From Thermoanaerobaculum sp964488355 (GTDB lineage: Bacteria > Acidobacteriota > Thermoanaerobaculia > Thermoanaerobaculales > Thermoanaerobaculaceae): DNA of 64,000 nucleotides. The translations under genes and the position numbers were made by a program. The DNA is taken from NCBI GenBank assembly GCA_964488355.1, contig CAZAUJ010000011.1, positions 1-64,000 of the forward strand. The letters run 5' to 3'. The first letter of the stretch is position 1. Every line of letters starts with the position of its first letter. The notes under the pieces were generated by a model. That model had not been told where the DNA came from. It searched no databases and saw nothing but the letters and a program-made list of their open reading frames with translations. This document shows, one piece after another, positions 7,985 to 16,297 of the stretch.

Positions 7985-8885
7985 GCTTGGCCTCCCGCGG
8001 CAGTCTCAGGGTTACCGTGGTGCCCTGGCCACCGCTGCTCAAGGTGAGGCTGCCACCGTGGGCTTCCACCATCTTTCGCGCAATGGGCAGTCCCAAGCCC
8101 AAACCTGTGGGACGGCGGGTGGCCATGGGCACGAAAACGCGGGGCAAGTCCGACGGCGGGATGCCGGGCCCTTGGTCGCGTATTTCCAACACGACATGCG
8201 TAGCTGTGGCCCGTACCGTCACCGTGACCTCGCGGCCCGGTGGTGTGGCGCGGGCAGCGTTGTCGAGCACCGCGTCCACAGCATGGCCGAGAAGGTGAGG
8301 ATCCCAGCTGGCCAGGCCCGCATCGCCATCTACCTGGAGGCGCACACTCACCGGGGGTTGGTCTGCCGGCCACTGTTGACGCAGGCTGCGCAGGCGCTCC
8401 CGCAGGAAGGTCTCCACGTTGAGGGTGGTTAGTGACAAGATGGGCTCGCGGCCGTAAAGGAGCAGCCGCTCCAGGTACTCCTGCACCCTTCCCAGCTGAT
8501 GGAGGATCACCTCCACGTGGGGCTTGGCCTCCCCGCTCACCCGCGCTGCCAGCTCCGCCTGCAGGGAAACGGTGAAAAACAGATTGCGCAGGTCGTGGGC
8601 GATGTGGTTGACCAGCGCTTCTAGCATCTCGCTTTGAAGGCCCGCCACTGCCCCCTTGGAGAGGGCCCACAGCTGGCCTTCCTCCTCCGCGGGCCAAAGG
8701 CGTGCCACGTCGGAGCCACCGTCCCAGTGCAGCTCCGTGCGAAAGCCGGGGGGGAGCGGCTGCGGTAAAGGGGGGTGGCAGCGAAGGACCACGCCTTCCT
8801 GCCCGGCCCGCTGCCAAACCACCTCCTGCGGCGAACGCATCCGCAGGGGCCAAACGGGCTCTGGCGGGGGGAAACCCTCGGTCAT
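7977..8885 (-). CDS. Soluble sensor histidine kinase
   Basis: A 302-residue kinase with no membrane segment. Residues 1-80 form an unrecognised N-terminal region. The dimerisation helix carries NHIAHDLRN with phospho-acceptor His97. The HATPase domain shows the N box DAVLDNAARA, the G1 box DQGPGIPP and the G2 box GLGLGLPIARKM. No response regulator is encoded nearby, so the partner is unknown. The likely start is ATG 8885; TACACT lies 6 bases upstream, suggesting a leaderless message. It is translationally linked to the downstream pseudouridine synthase gene. Confidence 0.88.
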   Translation of the reverse strand: MTEGFPPPEPVWPLRMRSPQEVVWQRAGQEGVVLRCHPPLPQPLPPGFRTELHWDGGSDVARLWPAEEEGQLWALSKGAVAGLQSEMLEALVNHIAHDLRNLFFTVSLQAELAARVSGEAKPHVEVILHQLGRVQEYLERLLLYGREPILSLTTLNVETFLRERLRSLRQQWPADQPPVSVRLQVDGDAGLASWDPHLLGHAVDAVLDNAARATPPGREVTVTVRATATHVVLEIRDQGPGIPPSDLPRVFVPMATRRPTGLGLGLPIARKMVEAHGGSLTLSSGGQGTTVTLRLPREAKLG

Positions 8886-8891
8886 GGCAAC

Positions 8892-8897
8892 AGTGTA
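8892..8897 (-). promoter_or_regulatory. Candidate -10 element of the histidine kinase gene (leaderless)
   Basis: Read on the minus strand, TACACT ends 6 bases before the kinase ATG. A plus-strand extended -10, TGCTACACT at 8931-8939, serves ffh in the same 73-base divergent spacer. Confidence 0.5.
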
Positions 8898-8930
8898 AGC
8901 CTTTTCCTCGCCTTTGGCACCTTGCGGTGT

Positions 8931-8939
8931 TGCTACACT
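8931..8939 (+). promoter_or_regulatory. Candidate extended -10 for ffh
   Basis: TGCTACACT is an extended -10 (TGN then TACACT). The start would fall near 8946, leaving a short leader that contains the GGAGG used by ffh. Confidence 0.45.
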
Positions 8940-8958
8940 TCCGGCGGAGGGTGCACGC

Positions 8959-10281
8959 GTGCTGGAGGCTGTATCTTCTCGGTTGCAAACGGTGTTGAAA
9001 AACCTGCGCGGGGAAGGGCACATCACCGAACGGCATCTGGACGAGGCTATGGGTGAGATTCGCCGGGCGCTGCTTTCGGCAGACGTGGCCTTGCCGGTGG
9101 TCAAGGACTTCACCAGTCGGGTGCGGGAACAAGCCTTGGGTCAAGAGGTTTTGGGCTCCCTGCGACCTGGGCATGTGATCACCAAGATCGTGCACCAGGA
9201 GTTGGCCGCGCTGCTCGGCGGGGAAAACAAGCCGTTGCGTTTGAAGGGCTTTCCCGCACCCGTGATGCTCGTGGGGCTCCAAGGCACCGGCAAGACCACC
9301 ACCGCCGCCAAGCTGGCTGTCTACCTACGCGACCAGCTGGGCAAGCATGTGCTGTTGGTGCCGGCGGATACCCAGAGGCCAGCGGCACGGGAGCAGTTGC
9401 AGCAGCTGGGCAAGCAGGCGGGCATCCCGGTGCTGGACACCGACGGCGAGCAGGAGCCCGAGGGCATTATTAAAAAAGCGTTGGTGGATGCACGCCGCCG
9501 CGGCTTTGAGGTGGTGGTGGTGGATACCGCCGGGCGGCTCCACGTGGACGAGGCGCTCATGGCCCAGCTGCAGCGCCTGGTTGAGATCCTGCAGCCCAGC
9601 GAGCTGTTGCTGGTGGCCGATGCCATGACCGGGCAAGACGCGGTCAAGCAGGCAGAAGCTTTTGGCTCCCGCCTGCCCTTGACGGGCCTGATCCTCACCA
9701 AGCTGGACGGCGACGCCCGGGGCGGCGCGGCCCTCTCCGTGGCCAGCATGACCGGTGTCAAGGTGCGCTTCGCCGGCGTGGGGGAAAAGCTTGCGGATTT
9801 GGAGCCCTTCTATCCCGAGCGCATGGCCTCGCGCATCTTGGGCATGGGTGACGTGCTCACCTTGGTGGAAAAGGCGCAACAGGCCATTGACGCACAAAAG
9901 GCGGCCGAGCTGGAACGCAAGCTGCGCAAGGAAGGCTTCGACCTGGAGGATTTCTTGCAGCAAATCCGCCAACTGCGTCAGGGGGGGTTGTTGACCAAGC
10001 TGGCCGAGTTGCTTCCCGGGGGACAAAAGCTGGCGGCCGCTGGCTCGCCCGACGAGCGGCAGCTGAAGCGCATGGAAGCCATCATTTGCTCCATGACGCG
10101 CGAAGAGCGGCGCCGGCCGGATATCATCAACGGCTCCCGGCGGCGTCGCATCGCCCGCGGTGCCGGTTGCAGCGTGGAGGAAGTGAACCGGCTGCTGCGG
10201 CAGTGGGCGCAGACGCGCAAACTCATGAAGAGCATGCAGGGAAAGGACCCACGTCGGTTGTTTCGCGGGCTGGGGTTGTAA
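8959..10281 (+). CDS. ffh: Signal recognition particle GTPase Ffh
   Basis: Protein subunit of SRP, 440 residues, which binds 4.5S RNA and signal sequences and docks with FtsY. The N domain occupies about residues 1-90. The G domain follows with the P-loop GLQGTGKTTTAAKLA, DTQRPAA, the DTAGRLHVD switch and TKLDGDARGG. The C-terminal M domain has the helix GSRRRRIARGAG-type RNA-binding segment. GTG 8959 has GGAGG 8 bases upstream and begins LEAVSSRL, as in homologues. It heads the translation cluster. Confidence 0.97.
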   Translation: MLEAVSSRLQTVLKNLRGEGHITERHLDEAMGEIRRALLSADVALPVVKDFTSRVREQALGQEVLGSLRPGHVITKIVHQELAALLGGENKPLRLKGFPAPVMLVGLQGTGKTTTAAKLAVYLRDQLGKHVLLVPADTQRPAAREQLQQLGKQAGIPVLDTDGEQEPEGIIKKALVDARRRGFEVVVVDTAGRLHVDEALMAQLQRLVEILQPSELLLVADAMTGQDAVKQAEAFGSRLPLTGLILTKLDGDARGGAALSVASMTGVKVRFAGVGEKLADLEPFYPERMASRILGMGDVLTLVEKAQQAIDAQKAAELERKLRKEGFDLEDFLQQIRQLRQGGLLTKLAELLPGGQKLAAAGSPDERQLKRMEAIICSMTREERRRPDIINGSRRRRIARGAGCSVEEVNRLLRQWAQTRKLMKSMQGKDPRRLFRGLGL

Positions 10282-10285
10282 AGTT

Positions 10286-10294
10286 TGCTACAAT
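10286..10294 (+). promoter_or_regulatory. Candidate extended -10 for rpsP
   Basis: TGCTACAAT is a strong extended -10 between ffh and rpsP. It would give the ribosomal and RNA-modification genes a promoter of their own, with a leader of about 40 bases. Confidence 0.5.
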
Positions 10295-10340
10295 GCGCTG
10301 GCGCGCATGGCGCGCGACAAGGAGCGGAGGCGAGTTTTCT

Positions 10341-10577
10341 ATGGTGAAGATTCGGTTGCGGCGAATGGGTTCCAACAGAAGGCCGGTGTACCGCATCGTG
10401 GTGTCCGACGACCGCCGGACGCCGCAGGCGGGGTTCTTGGAAGACGTGGGCTTGTACAACCCCCGGGTGAACCCACCGGAAATCCGTTTAAACCGGGAGC
10501 GGGTGGATTTTTGGCTGGCGCGCGGGGCGCAAATGTCTGAAACCGTGGCGAGCTTGTACAAACGCGCTCGTTCGTGA
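10341..10577 (+). CDS. rpsP: 30S ribosomal protein S16
   Basis: A 78-residue small-subunit protein, near the usual 80. It starts MVKIRLRRMGSNRRPVYRIV and contains the S16 core DDRRTP, ED and GLYNPRV. ATG 10341 has GGAGG ten bases upstream. It is followed by khpA, as in many bacteria. Confidence 0.97.
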   Translation: MVKIRLRRMGSNRRPVYRIVVSDDRRTPQAGFLEDVGLYNPRVNPPEIRLNRERVDFWLARGAQMSETVASLYKRARS

Positions 10578-10609
10578 GCACGCTCGATTCTCGTGAGACG
10601 GGAGGCCTT

Positions 10610-10840
10610 ATGAAGCAACTGGTGGAGCAAATCGCAAGGTCTTTGGTTGACAACCCCGACAAGGTGCAGGTGCGCGAGGTCACCGGCGAGCAGACGACGG
10701 TGTTGGAGCTGCGAGTGGCCCCGGAAGACCTGGGCAAGGTCATTGGTAAGCAGGGCAAGACCGCCCGCGCCATCCGCACCATCTTGGCTGCGGCCGGCAT
10801 GAAGATGCGCAAGCGCTACATGCTGGAAATTCTCGAGTAA
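10610..10840 (+). CDS. khpA: KH-domain RNA-binding protein KhpA
   Basis: A 76-residue single KH domain with the nucleic-acid GxxG loop in VIGKQGKTARAIR. Homologues bind RNA, often as a KhpA-KhpB dimer, and sit between rpsP and rimM as here. ATG 10610 has GGGAGG 4 bases upstream; the in-frame extension to 10574 overlaps rpsP and is unconserved. Three bases separate its stop from rimM. Confidence 0.95.
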   Translation: MKQLVEQIARSLVDNPDKVQVREVTGEQTTVLELRVAPEDLGKVIGKQGKTARAIRTILAAAGMKMRKRYMLEILE

Positions 10841-10843
10841 GCC

Positions 10844-11368
10844 GTGACCCGCCCCAGCTTTTTGGCCGTGGGGCGGGTTCGCAAACCCCACGGGGTTCAC
10901 GGCGAGTTGCTGGTGGAGGTGCTCACCGATTTTCCCGAGCGCCTGGTGCCGGGTGTGTCGGTAGGTGTGGGCCAGGCAGAGCCGGAGCAGTTCTTCACCG
11001 TCAAGAACGTGCGCACCCACAAGGGCGCTTGGCTGGTGAAGCTGGCCGAGTGCACCCGGCGAGAGCAGGCGGAGGCCCTCCGCCAGCTTTTCCTCTTTTT
11101 GCCCGAGCAGGAGCGCTCCCTCCTGCCGGCTAGCTACTACTACGAGCACGAGCTGGTGGGCCTGCGCTGCCAACTCCCCGATGGCACGCCGGCGGGCACG
11201 GTGTTGCGGCTGGAGGCGGGCGTGGCGGGAGCCTGGTTGGTGGTGGAGCACCAGCAGCGGGAGGCCATGGTGCCCTTCCGCTCGCCCATCGTCGTGCGGG
11301 TGGACCTGGAGGCCGGCGTGGTGGTCCTGGACCCCCCGGAGGGCCTGCTTTTTGGTGAGGCGTTGTGA
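10844..11368 (+). CDS. rimM: Ribosome maturation factor RimM
   Basis: Assists 30S head maturation by binding S19. The 174 residues comprise an N-terminal RimM beta-barrel with GRVRKPHGVHGELLVEVLTD and a C-terminal PRC-barrel domain with YYYEHELVGL and the closing region ending DPPEGLL. GTG start, 3 bases after khpA. The end overlaps trmD by 14 bases. Confidence 0.95.
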   Translation: MTRPSFLAVGRVRKPHGVHGELLVEVLTDFPERLVPGVSVGVGQAEPEQFFTVKNVRTHKGAWLVKLAECTRREQAEALRQLFLFLPEQERSLLPASYYYEHELVGLRCQLPDGTPAGTVLRLEAGVAGAWLVVEHQQREAMVPFRSPIVVRVDLEAGVVVLDPPEGLLFGEAL

Positions 11369-12116
11369 CATTCTGACCCTTTTCCCCGCCGCGGTGGAGG
11401 CCTACCTGGCGGTGGGGGTTTTGGGCAAGGCTGTGGCATCCGGGCTGTTGGAGGTGCGGGTCCACGACCTGCGCCGCTGGGCCATCAACCGCTACGGGCA
11501 GGTGGATGATGAGGTTTACGGCGGCGGGCCGGGTATGGCGATCCTGGCGCCGGTGGCAGTGCGAGCGGTGGAGGAGGTGGCGGGCAGCGAGGCAGTCCAC
11601 GTGATCCTTCCCGATCCGCGCGGACGCCTGTTCAGCCAGGAGGTGGCGCAGGAGCTGGCGGGAAAGCCCCGTCTGGTTTTCCTCTGTGGCCGCTACGAGG
11701 GCTTTGATGCACGGGTGGCTCAGCTGTTGCACGCCGACGAGATCTCCATTGGCGACTACGTGGTTTCCGGGGGCGAGCTGCCGGCCCTCGTGGTCTTGGA
11801 TGCGGTAGCCCGTCAGGTGCGGGGTGTGGTGGGGGATCCCCAGTCGGTGGTGCAGGATTCCTTCACCGATGGGCTTTTGGATTTTCCCGTTTACACCCGG
11901 CCACGGGAGTTCAGGGGGCTTTCCGTACCGGAGGTGCTGCTTTCGGGAAACCACGAGGCCATACGTCGCTTTCGCCTACGGGAACAGCTGCGCCTCACTT
12001 TGCTCCGTCGGCCGGAGCTGCTGCGGGCCCATTGGGCCCGCCTATCTCCGGAGGTGCGAGCGCTGGCGGACGAGGTGGCCCAAGAGCTGGGCATCCCCTT
12101 GCCAGGCGAGTCCTGA
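11355..12116 (+). CDS. trmD: tRNA (guanine-37-N1)-methyltransferase
   Basis: SPOUT-class methyltransferase of 253 residues that uses S-adenosylmethionine to make m1G37, preventing +1 frameshifting. Visible signatures are DILTLFPAAVEAYL, DDEVYGGGPGM, the trefoil-knot segments CGRYEGFDAR and SIGDYVVSGGELPAL, and the C-terminal helix bundle. GTG 11355 lies inside the end of rimM and fits the expected N-terminus; GGAGGG lies about 11 bases upstream. Confidence 0.96.
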   Translation: MRRCDILTLFPAAVEAYLAVGVLGKAVASGLLEVRVHDLRRWAINRYGQVDDEVYGGGPGMAILAPVAVRAVEEVAGSEAVHVILPDPRGRLFSQEVAQELAGKPRLVFLCGRYEGFDARVAQLLHADEISIGDYVVSGGELPALVVLDAVARQVRGVVGDPQSVVQDSFTDGLLDFPVYTRPREFRGLSVPEVLLSGNHEAIRRFRLREQLRLTLLRRPELLRAHWARLSPEVRALADEVAQELGIPLPGES

Positions 12117-12154
12117 GCGAGCCGGACCTCTGTCGTAGGCAAACGCAATGGATC

Positions 12155-12183
12155 TTGGCAAAAAGGAAAAGCTCGCGTAAAAT
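12155..12183 (+). promoter_or_regulatory. Sigma70-type promoter for rplS
   Basis: TTGGCA at 12155-12160 and TAAAAT at 12178-12183 are separated by exactly 17 bases. The expected start is near 12190, so rplS can be transcribed independently of trmD. Confidence 0.65.
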
Positions 12184-12190
12184 TCGTTTT

Positions 12191-12205
12191 CGCCCCGCAA
12201 GGGCG
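12191..12205 (+). promoter_or_regulatory. 5' hairpin in the rplS leader
   Basis: CGCCC and GGGCG arms around a CGCAA loop would form a hairpin right at the predicted 5' end of the rplS transcript, upstream of the GGAGG. It could stabilise the mRNA or serve as an L19 autoregulatory leader; the sequence does not distinguish these. Confidence 0.4.
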
Positions 12206-12230
12206 GAAGCGTGCTGAGCAGGAGGCGGTT

Positions 12231-12578
12231 ATGGATATCCGCAAGCTGGAAGAAAATTGGCTGCGCAAGGACATTCCCGATTTTGCACCCGGAGACACGG
12301 TGCGGGTGCACGTAAAGGTGCGGGAAGGGGACAAGGAGAGGATTCAGGTGTTTGAGGGCGTGGTGCTCGGCCGGCGGGGCGGTGGCATTCGCGAGACCTT
12401 CACCGTGCGCAAGGTATCTTACGGCATCGGGGTGGAGCGTGTCTTTCCTGTACACTCGCCCAACATTGACAAGATCGAGGTGGTGCGCCATGCCAAGGTG
12501 CGTCGGGCCAAGCTTTATTTCCTGCGTAACCTCAAGGGCAAGGCGGCACGCCTGACCGAGGACCTCAACCGGAGGTAG
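12231..12578 (+). CDS. rplS: 50S ribosomal protein L19
   Basis: A 115-residue large-subunit protein at the 30S-50S interface. Signatures are FAPGDTVRVHVKVREG, RIQVFEGVV and GVERVFPVHSPNIDKIEV. ATG 12231 has AGGAGG 5-6 bases upstream. The gene ends in TAG, and the following rnhB coding sequence lies in the same reading frame. Confidence 0.97.
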   Translation: MDIRKLEENWLRKDIPDFAPGDTVRVHVKVREGDKERIQVFEGVVLGRRGGGIRETFTVRKVSYGIGVERVFPVHSPNIDKIEVVRHAKVRRAKLYFLRNLKGKAARLTEDLNRR

Positions 12579-12581
12579 CCC

Positions 12582-13184
12582 ACGCCCCCCACAGGTCAGC
12601 AAGACCTGCAGCTTTACCGCCGCTACGGGCTGGTTGCCGGCGTGGATGAGGTGGGTCGTGGGGCGCTGGCCGGCCCCCTGCTGGCAGCGGCGGTGATTCT
12701 GTCACCATCGGTGCGTTTGCCCGGGCTGAATGATTCTAAGAGGCTCACCCCGCGCAGTCGCCTGCGGCTGGCGGAGGCAATTCGGCAGCAGGCGGTGGCG
12801 TTCTCCCTGGTGCGGGTGGAACCGAAAGACGTGGACCGGCTCAATGTGCTCCAGGCGACTGTGAAGGCGATGCTGGAAGCTGTCAACGACTTGAGCACCG
12901 CTCCAGGTTGCGTGGTCAGCGACGCGGTGCCCCTTCCCGGCCTTTCCCTGCCGGTGGTGGCCGAACCCAAGGCCGATGGCCGCTACCTGTGCGTGGCTGC
13001 TGCGTCGGTGTTGGCCAAGGTGGCGCGGGACCGGATCATGACTGAGCTGGCGGCGCAGTTTCCCCAGTATGGCTGGGAGCGCAACAAGGGCTACCCCACT
13101 GCCTCTCACCTGGAAGCCCTCAGGCGGCACGGGCCCAGCCCTTGGCATCGTCGGAGCTTTGGGCCGGTGCGCGTGCTAGCATAA
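12582..13184 (+). CDS. rnhB: Ribonuclease HII, start codon non-standard or lost
   Basis: Removes RNA from RNA-DNA hybrids and excises single ribonucleotides. The DEVGRGALAGP motif supplies the first catalytic Asp-Glu, and further blocks are LNDSKRLTPRSR, VAEPKADGRYLCVAAASVLAKVARDR and NKGYPTASHLEAL. The family requires a strand before DEVGRG, and the codons reading YRRYGLVAGV upstream match it, yet no ATG, GTG or TTG occurs between the rplS stop and GTG 12642. That GTG would put the catalytic Asp at residue 2. ACG 12582 sits 6 bases after GGAGG and CTG 12606 is another choice. A frame starting at GTG 12642 is the conservative alternative. Confidence 0.85.
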   Translation, partial: TPPTGQQDLQLYRRYGLVAGVDEVGRGALAGPLLAAAVILSPSVRLPGLNDSKRLTPRSRLRLAEAIRQQAVAFSLVRVEPKDVDRLNVLQATVKAMLEAVNDLSTAPGCVVSDAVPLPGLSLPVVAEPKADGRYLCVAAASVLAKVARDRIMTELAAQFPQYGWERNKGYPTASHLEALRRHGPSPWHRRSFGPVRVLA

Positions 13185-13200
13185 CGGGAGGAGCGCGGTG

Positions 13201-16050
13201 ATGGCGACGGCCAAGCGCGATCAGCTCATCCAGGAGGCGGAAAAGCTCGCCGCCAAGGGCAAGCTGGATGCGGCGGTGGAGCAGTTTCAAAAGGCCCTCA
13301 AGCAAGGTCCGCCGGATGGCGTGCTCCTCAACCGCTTGGGCGATTTGCTGCTGAAGGCCAATCGGGTGGGCGAGGCGGTGGCCGCCTACCAGCAAGCCGC
13401 TGATGTGTACGCCAAAGAAGGCTTTCTTATGAAAGCCATTGCCGCGGAAAAGAAGGCTAACCGCGCCAACCCGCAAAAGACCGACTGCTACGAGCGCTTG
13501 GCCGATTTTTACTACAAGCAGGGGATGCCGGTAGAGGGCCGGCAGCAGCTGCTCACCCTCGCTGACTGGTATCAGCGCAACAAGCAGCTGCCTGAAGTCA
13601 TTCGCATTTACCGCAACTTGGCGGAGCGCGAGCCCGCCAACTTTCCTCTGCGAGCCAAGGTGGTGGACCTGTTGGCCACCAGCGGTGACCAGCAGGAAGC
13701 AGGCAAGGAGCTGGAGCAGCTGGGCCTGGGGCTGGTGCAGCGCGGCCACCTGGACGAGGCGGTGAAGCTGGCACAGCGGGGCTTGGAAACCAACCTGCCC
13801 TTGGGCAAGCTGGCGCCGGCCTTGCTGGAAGCCTTGGTGACCACCGGGCGACTGCCCACCGCTTTGGAGCTGGTGCATCGTTTGGAAGGGGCGGTGCGCA
13901 CGGCGGAAGTGGCCCTAGCTATGGCGCGGGTTTTAGCCGAAGTGGGGGAGCTGGGTCGGGCGCGGGAGCTGGTGGAGGCGGCGCTGCCGGAGGTGGGCGA
14001 GCGCACCGAGGTGGTGCAGCTTTACGGCGACATCCTGTTGCGCGTGGGCGAGGGCGAGGCAGCCAAGGAAAAGCTCTTGCCCACCATTGACCGGCTTCTG
14101 GCCGCCAACGACAAGGAGCGGGCGGGGCAACTGCTCAAGCGGCTTTTGAAGTCCAACCCGCGCGACGTGGACGTGTTGGAACGCGGCCTCAAGGTCTTTG
14201 ACCGCCGACATGACGGCGAGTTCTTCTCCGTGCTGGAGGCGGCGCTGGCGGACGCCTACTACCAAGCGGGTCGCCGCCAGGAGGCGGCGGAGCTCTACAT
14301 GGAGCTGGTCGAACGGGAACCGGGCAATAGCCTTTACCAAACCCGCCTGCAGGAGCTGGGTGTGCCGCCGGCGCGGGTGGAAGTTGTGCACCGCCCCAAG
14401 GCGGATACCGCTCCGGTTGCGCCTGCGGCTGCCCCCGCCCCGCCGGTCGAGGAGCTGGTAGAGGTGGAAATTCCCCTAGAAGAAGCGTTGGCCGGCGGGG
14501 AGGCACCACCTGCACCCGAACCCGCAGGCGAAGTTGTACCGCCCAGCGAACCGACCATGCCCACCGGCCCTCAGGCTGGCCTGGAGGAGCTGTACACCGA
14601 AGCCTCCGTGCTAGCCAAGTACGGCTTGGTGGACAAGGCCTTGGAGCACCTGCAGCAGCTGCTGGCCTTGGACCCGGGCCACGCCAAGGGCAGGGAGCTG
14701 CTGGCTTCCCTGGGTGGCAAGCTGGAGGAAATGGAGGAGCTGCCGGCGGCTTCTCCGGCGCCGGCAGCACCGGTCCGCCAGCTGTGGGAGCTGCCCACCT
14801 CTGCCCCAGAACCTGCGCCTCCGGTGCCAGCGATGGGTTCCAGCGCGCCTGAACCCAGCTGGCAAGCACCAGCGGCTCAGCCCCAATGGCAGGCCGAGGC
14901 AGCAGCCCTGGAACCCACACCCCCACCGCCCCGATCACCCGGCCGTCAGCCCGAGCCGGCGGCGCCTGCCAAGCCCGGCTCACGCAAGCCCGCTGCGCCT
15001 TCCCCTCTGGACGAGCTGGAAACGTTCCTGGGCTTGACGCCAAAAAAGCCGCTTACCCTCAAGCCTGCACCTGCGCCGGAGCCTGCTGCTGCCCAGCCGC
15101 CGGTGGAACCACCCACACCTGCCGTAGCCGTCCCGCCACCCGATCTGCCGGCGGTCCCCGGGGTGCCCATTCCCCAGTTCGAGCTGCCTCAGCCGGTGGT
15201 ACCTGAGCCGGCAACGCTGCTAGAACCTGCGCCGGAGCCTGCGCCTCTGGCCCCCGAGGCGGTGGAAACCCTGGCCGAGCCGGTGGAGCTGGTGGAGCTT
15301 CCCCAGGAGGTGTTGGAGCCCACTGCCGAGCAGCTGGCGGAGCTGGACCTGCTCCTCGACCAGGGGCTTTTGGAGCAAGCCAAGGAAACCTACCAGCGAC
15401 TGGCGGCCACCTTACCCCAAAGCGCCGCCCTGGCCGAGCGAGCGCAGCGCCTGGCCGAGCTTTCCGCCGCACCGGTGGCGGCAGCGGAAGAAGAGGCGGA
15501 AGAGCTTTTTGCCGAAGAGCAGGGCTTTTTCGACCTGGCCGCGGAGCTGGAAAAGGAGCTGGAGGAGGAAGAGGAAAAACAAATGGTGGCTGCCGCCCGG
15601 GGCGAAACCGGCGGGGAAGAGTCCTTCGAAGAGCTGTTCCGCCAGTTCCAAAAGGGCGTGGCGGAACAGCTGGGCGAGGAGGACTACACCACTCACTTCG
15701 ACCTGGGCCTGGCTTACCGGGAAATGGGCCTCTTGGATGAGGCCATTGGCGAGTTTCAGTACGCCCTCAAATCGCCGGAGCACTTCTTGGACGCAGCCAC
15801 CCTCATTGGCAACTGCTACCTGGACAAAGGTTTGCCAGAAGAAGCGGCCTCCTGGTTCGAAAAAGCCCTGGCCACCTCCAACTTGCCGCCGGAAGCGGAC
15901 CTGGGCTTGCGCTACGAGCTGGCGCGGGCTTGGGAAGCCGCCGGCAACGTGCAAGCAGCCTTGGCCCATTACGCCGAGGTGCTGGCCGTCAACCCCGCCT
16001 ACCGCGACGTGGTAAACCGCATTACCCGCCTGCGCACCGCCACCAACTAG
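13201..16050 (+). CDS. Large tetratricopeptide-repeat protein
   Basis: A 949-residue protein without a signal peptide. TPR-like helix pairs fill residues 1-400 and again about 830-945, the latter with AYREMGLLDEAIGEFQYAL. Between them lie proline- and alanine-rich low-complexity linkers, short TPR islands (around 460 and 700) and a Glu-rich stretch near 770. TPR scaffolds mediate protein assembly; no enzymatic motif is present. ATG 13201 (or GTG 13198) follows GGGAGGAG. It lies 14 bases after rnhB and is probably the last gene of the translation operon. The partner is unknown. Confidence 0.85.
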   Translation: MATAKRDQLIQEAEKLAAKGKLDAAVEQFQKALKQGPPDGVLLNRLGDLLLKANRVGEAVAAYQQAADVYAKEGFLMKAIAAEKKANRANPQKTDCYERLADFYYKQGMPVEGRQQLLTLADWYQRNKQLPEVIRIYRNLAEREPANFPLRAKVVDLLATSGDQQEAGKELEQLGLGLVQRGHLDEAVKLAQRGLETNLPLGKLAPALLEALVTTGRLPTALELVHRLEGAVRTAEVALAMARVLAEVGELGRARELVEAALPEVGERTEVVQLYGDILLRVGEGEAAKEKLLPTIDRLLAANDKERAGQLLKRLLKSNPRDVDVLERGLKVFDRRHDGEFFSVLEAALADAYYQAGRRQEAAELYMELVEREPGNSLYQTRLQELGVPPARVEVVHRPKADTAPVAPAAAPAPPVEELVEVEIPLEEALAGGEAPPAPEPAGEVVPPSEPTMPTGPQAGLEELYTEASVLAKYGLVDKALEHLQQLLALDPGHAKGRELLASLGGKLEEMEELPAASPAPAAPVRQLWELPTSAPEPAPPVPAMGSSAPEPSWQAPAAQPQWQAEAAALEPTPPPPRSPGRQPEPAAPAKPGSRKPAAPSPLDELETFLGLTPKKPLTLKPAPAPEPAAAQPPVEPPTPAVAVPPPDLPAVPGVPIPQFELPQPVVPEPATLLEPAPEPAPLAPEAVETLAEPVELVELPQEVLEPTAEQLAELDLLLDQGLLEQAKETYQRLAATLPQSAALAERAQRLAELSAAPVAAAEEEAEELFAEEQGFFDLAAELEKELEEEEEKQMVAAARGETGGEESFEELFRQFQKGVAEQLGEEDYTTHFDLGLAYREMGLLDEAIGEFQYALKSPEHFLDAATLIGNCYLDKGLPEEAASWFEKALATSNLPPEADLGLRYELARAWEAAGNVQAALAHYAEVLAVNPAYRDVVNRITRLRTATN

Positions 16051-16297
16051 CAAGTTACCCGCTGGCCCCCTTCCCCGCCAATGCCCGTATTGCCGAAGTG
16101 GGCCGGCAGTGACCCCCATCGGCGCGCGAATACCTGGCAAGATGTCCGTCCGTTTCCTGGTTGCGGACTGGGCTCTGCCTGGTAGCTGGCCGGTGGAGCC
16201 GGGGCCCAAGCGGTGAGCCCTCTGCCCAGGCCCGCGTCGACGAATTGGACGAGCTATTCAGCAACGGAGCAGGACTCATTGCTGTGGCCTGGGCCTC
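16051..16297. other. Intergenic region with no intact gene
   Basis: This stretch lies between the TPR protein and the helicase remnant. I see no complete gene, no RNA gene and no clear terminator. It may include more decayed sequence of the helicase, but the translated frames show no recognisable motif. Confidence 0.4.

Noticed and set aside
7810..9282. 490-codon minus-strand open frame
   Set aside because: It crosses the divergent promoters and part of ffh and lies out of frame with the kinase and pseudouridine synthase genes.
14400..15300. Pro/Ala-rich stretch of the TPR protein considered as a DNA tandem repeat
   Set aside because: The bias is at the protein level (linker composition); no regular DNA repeat unit is present.
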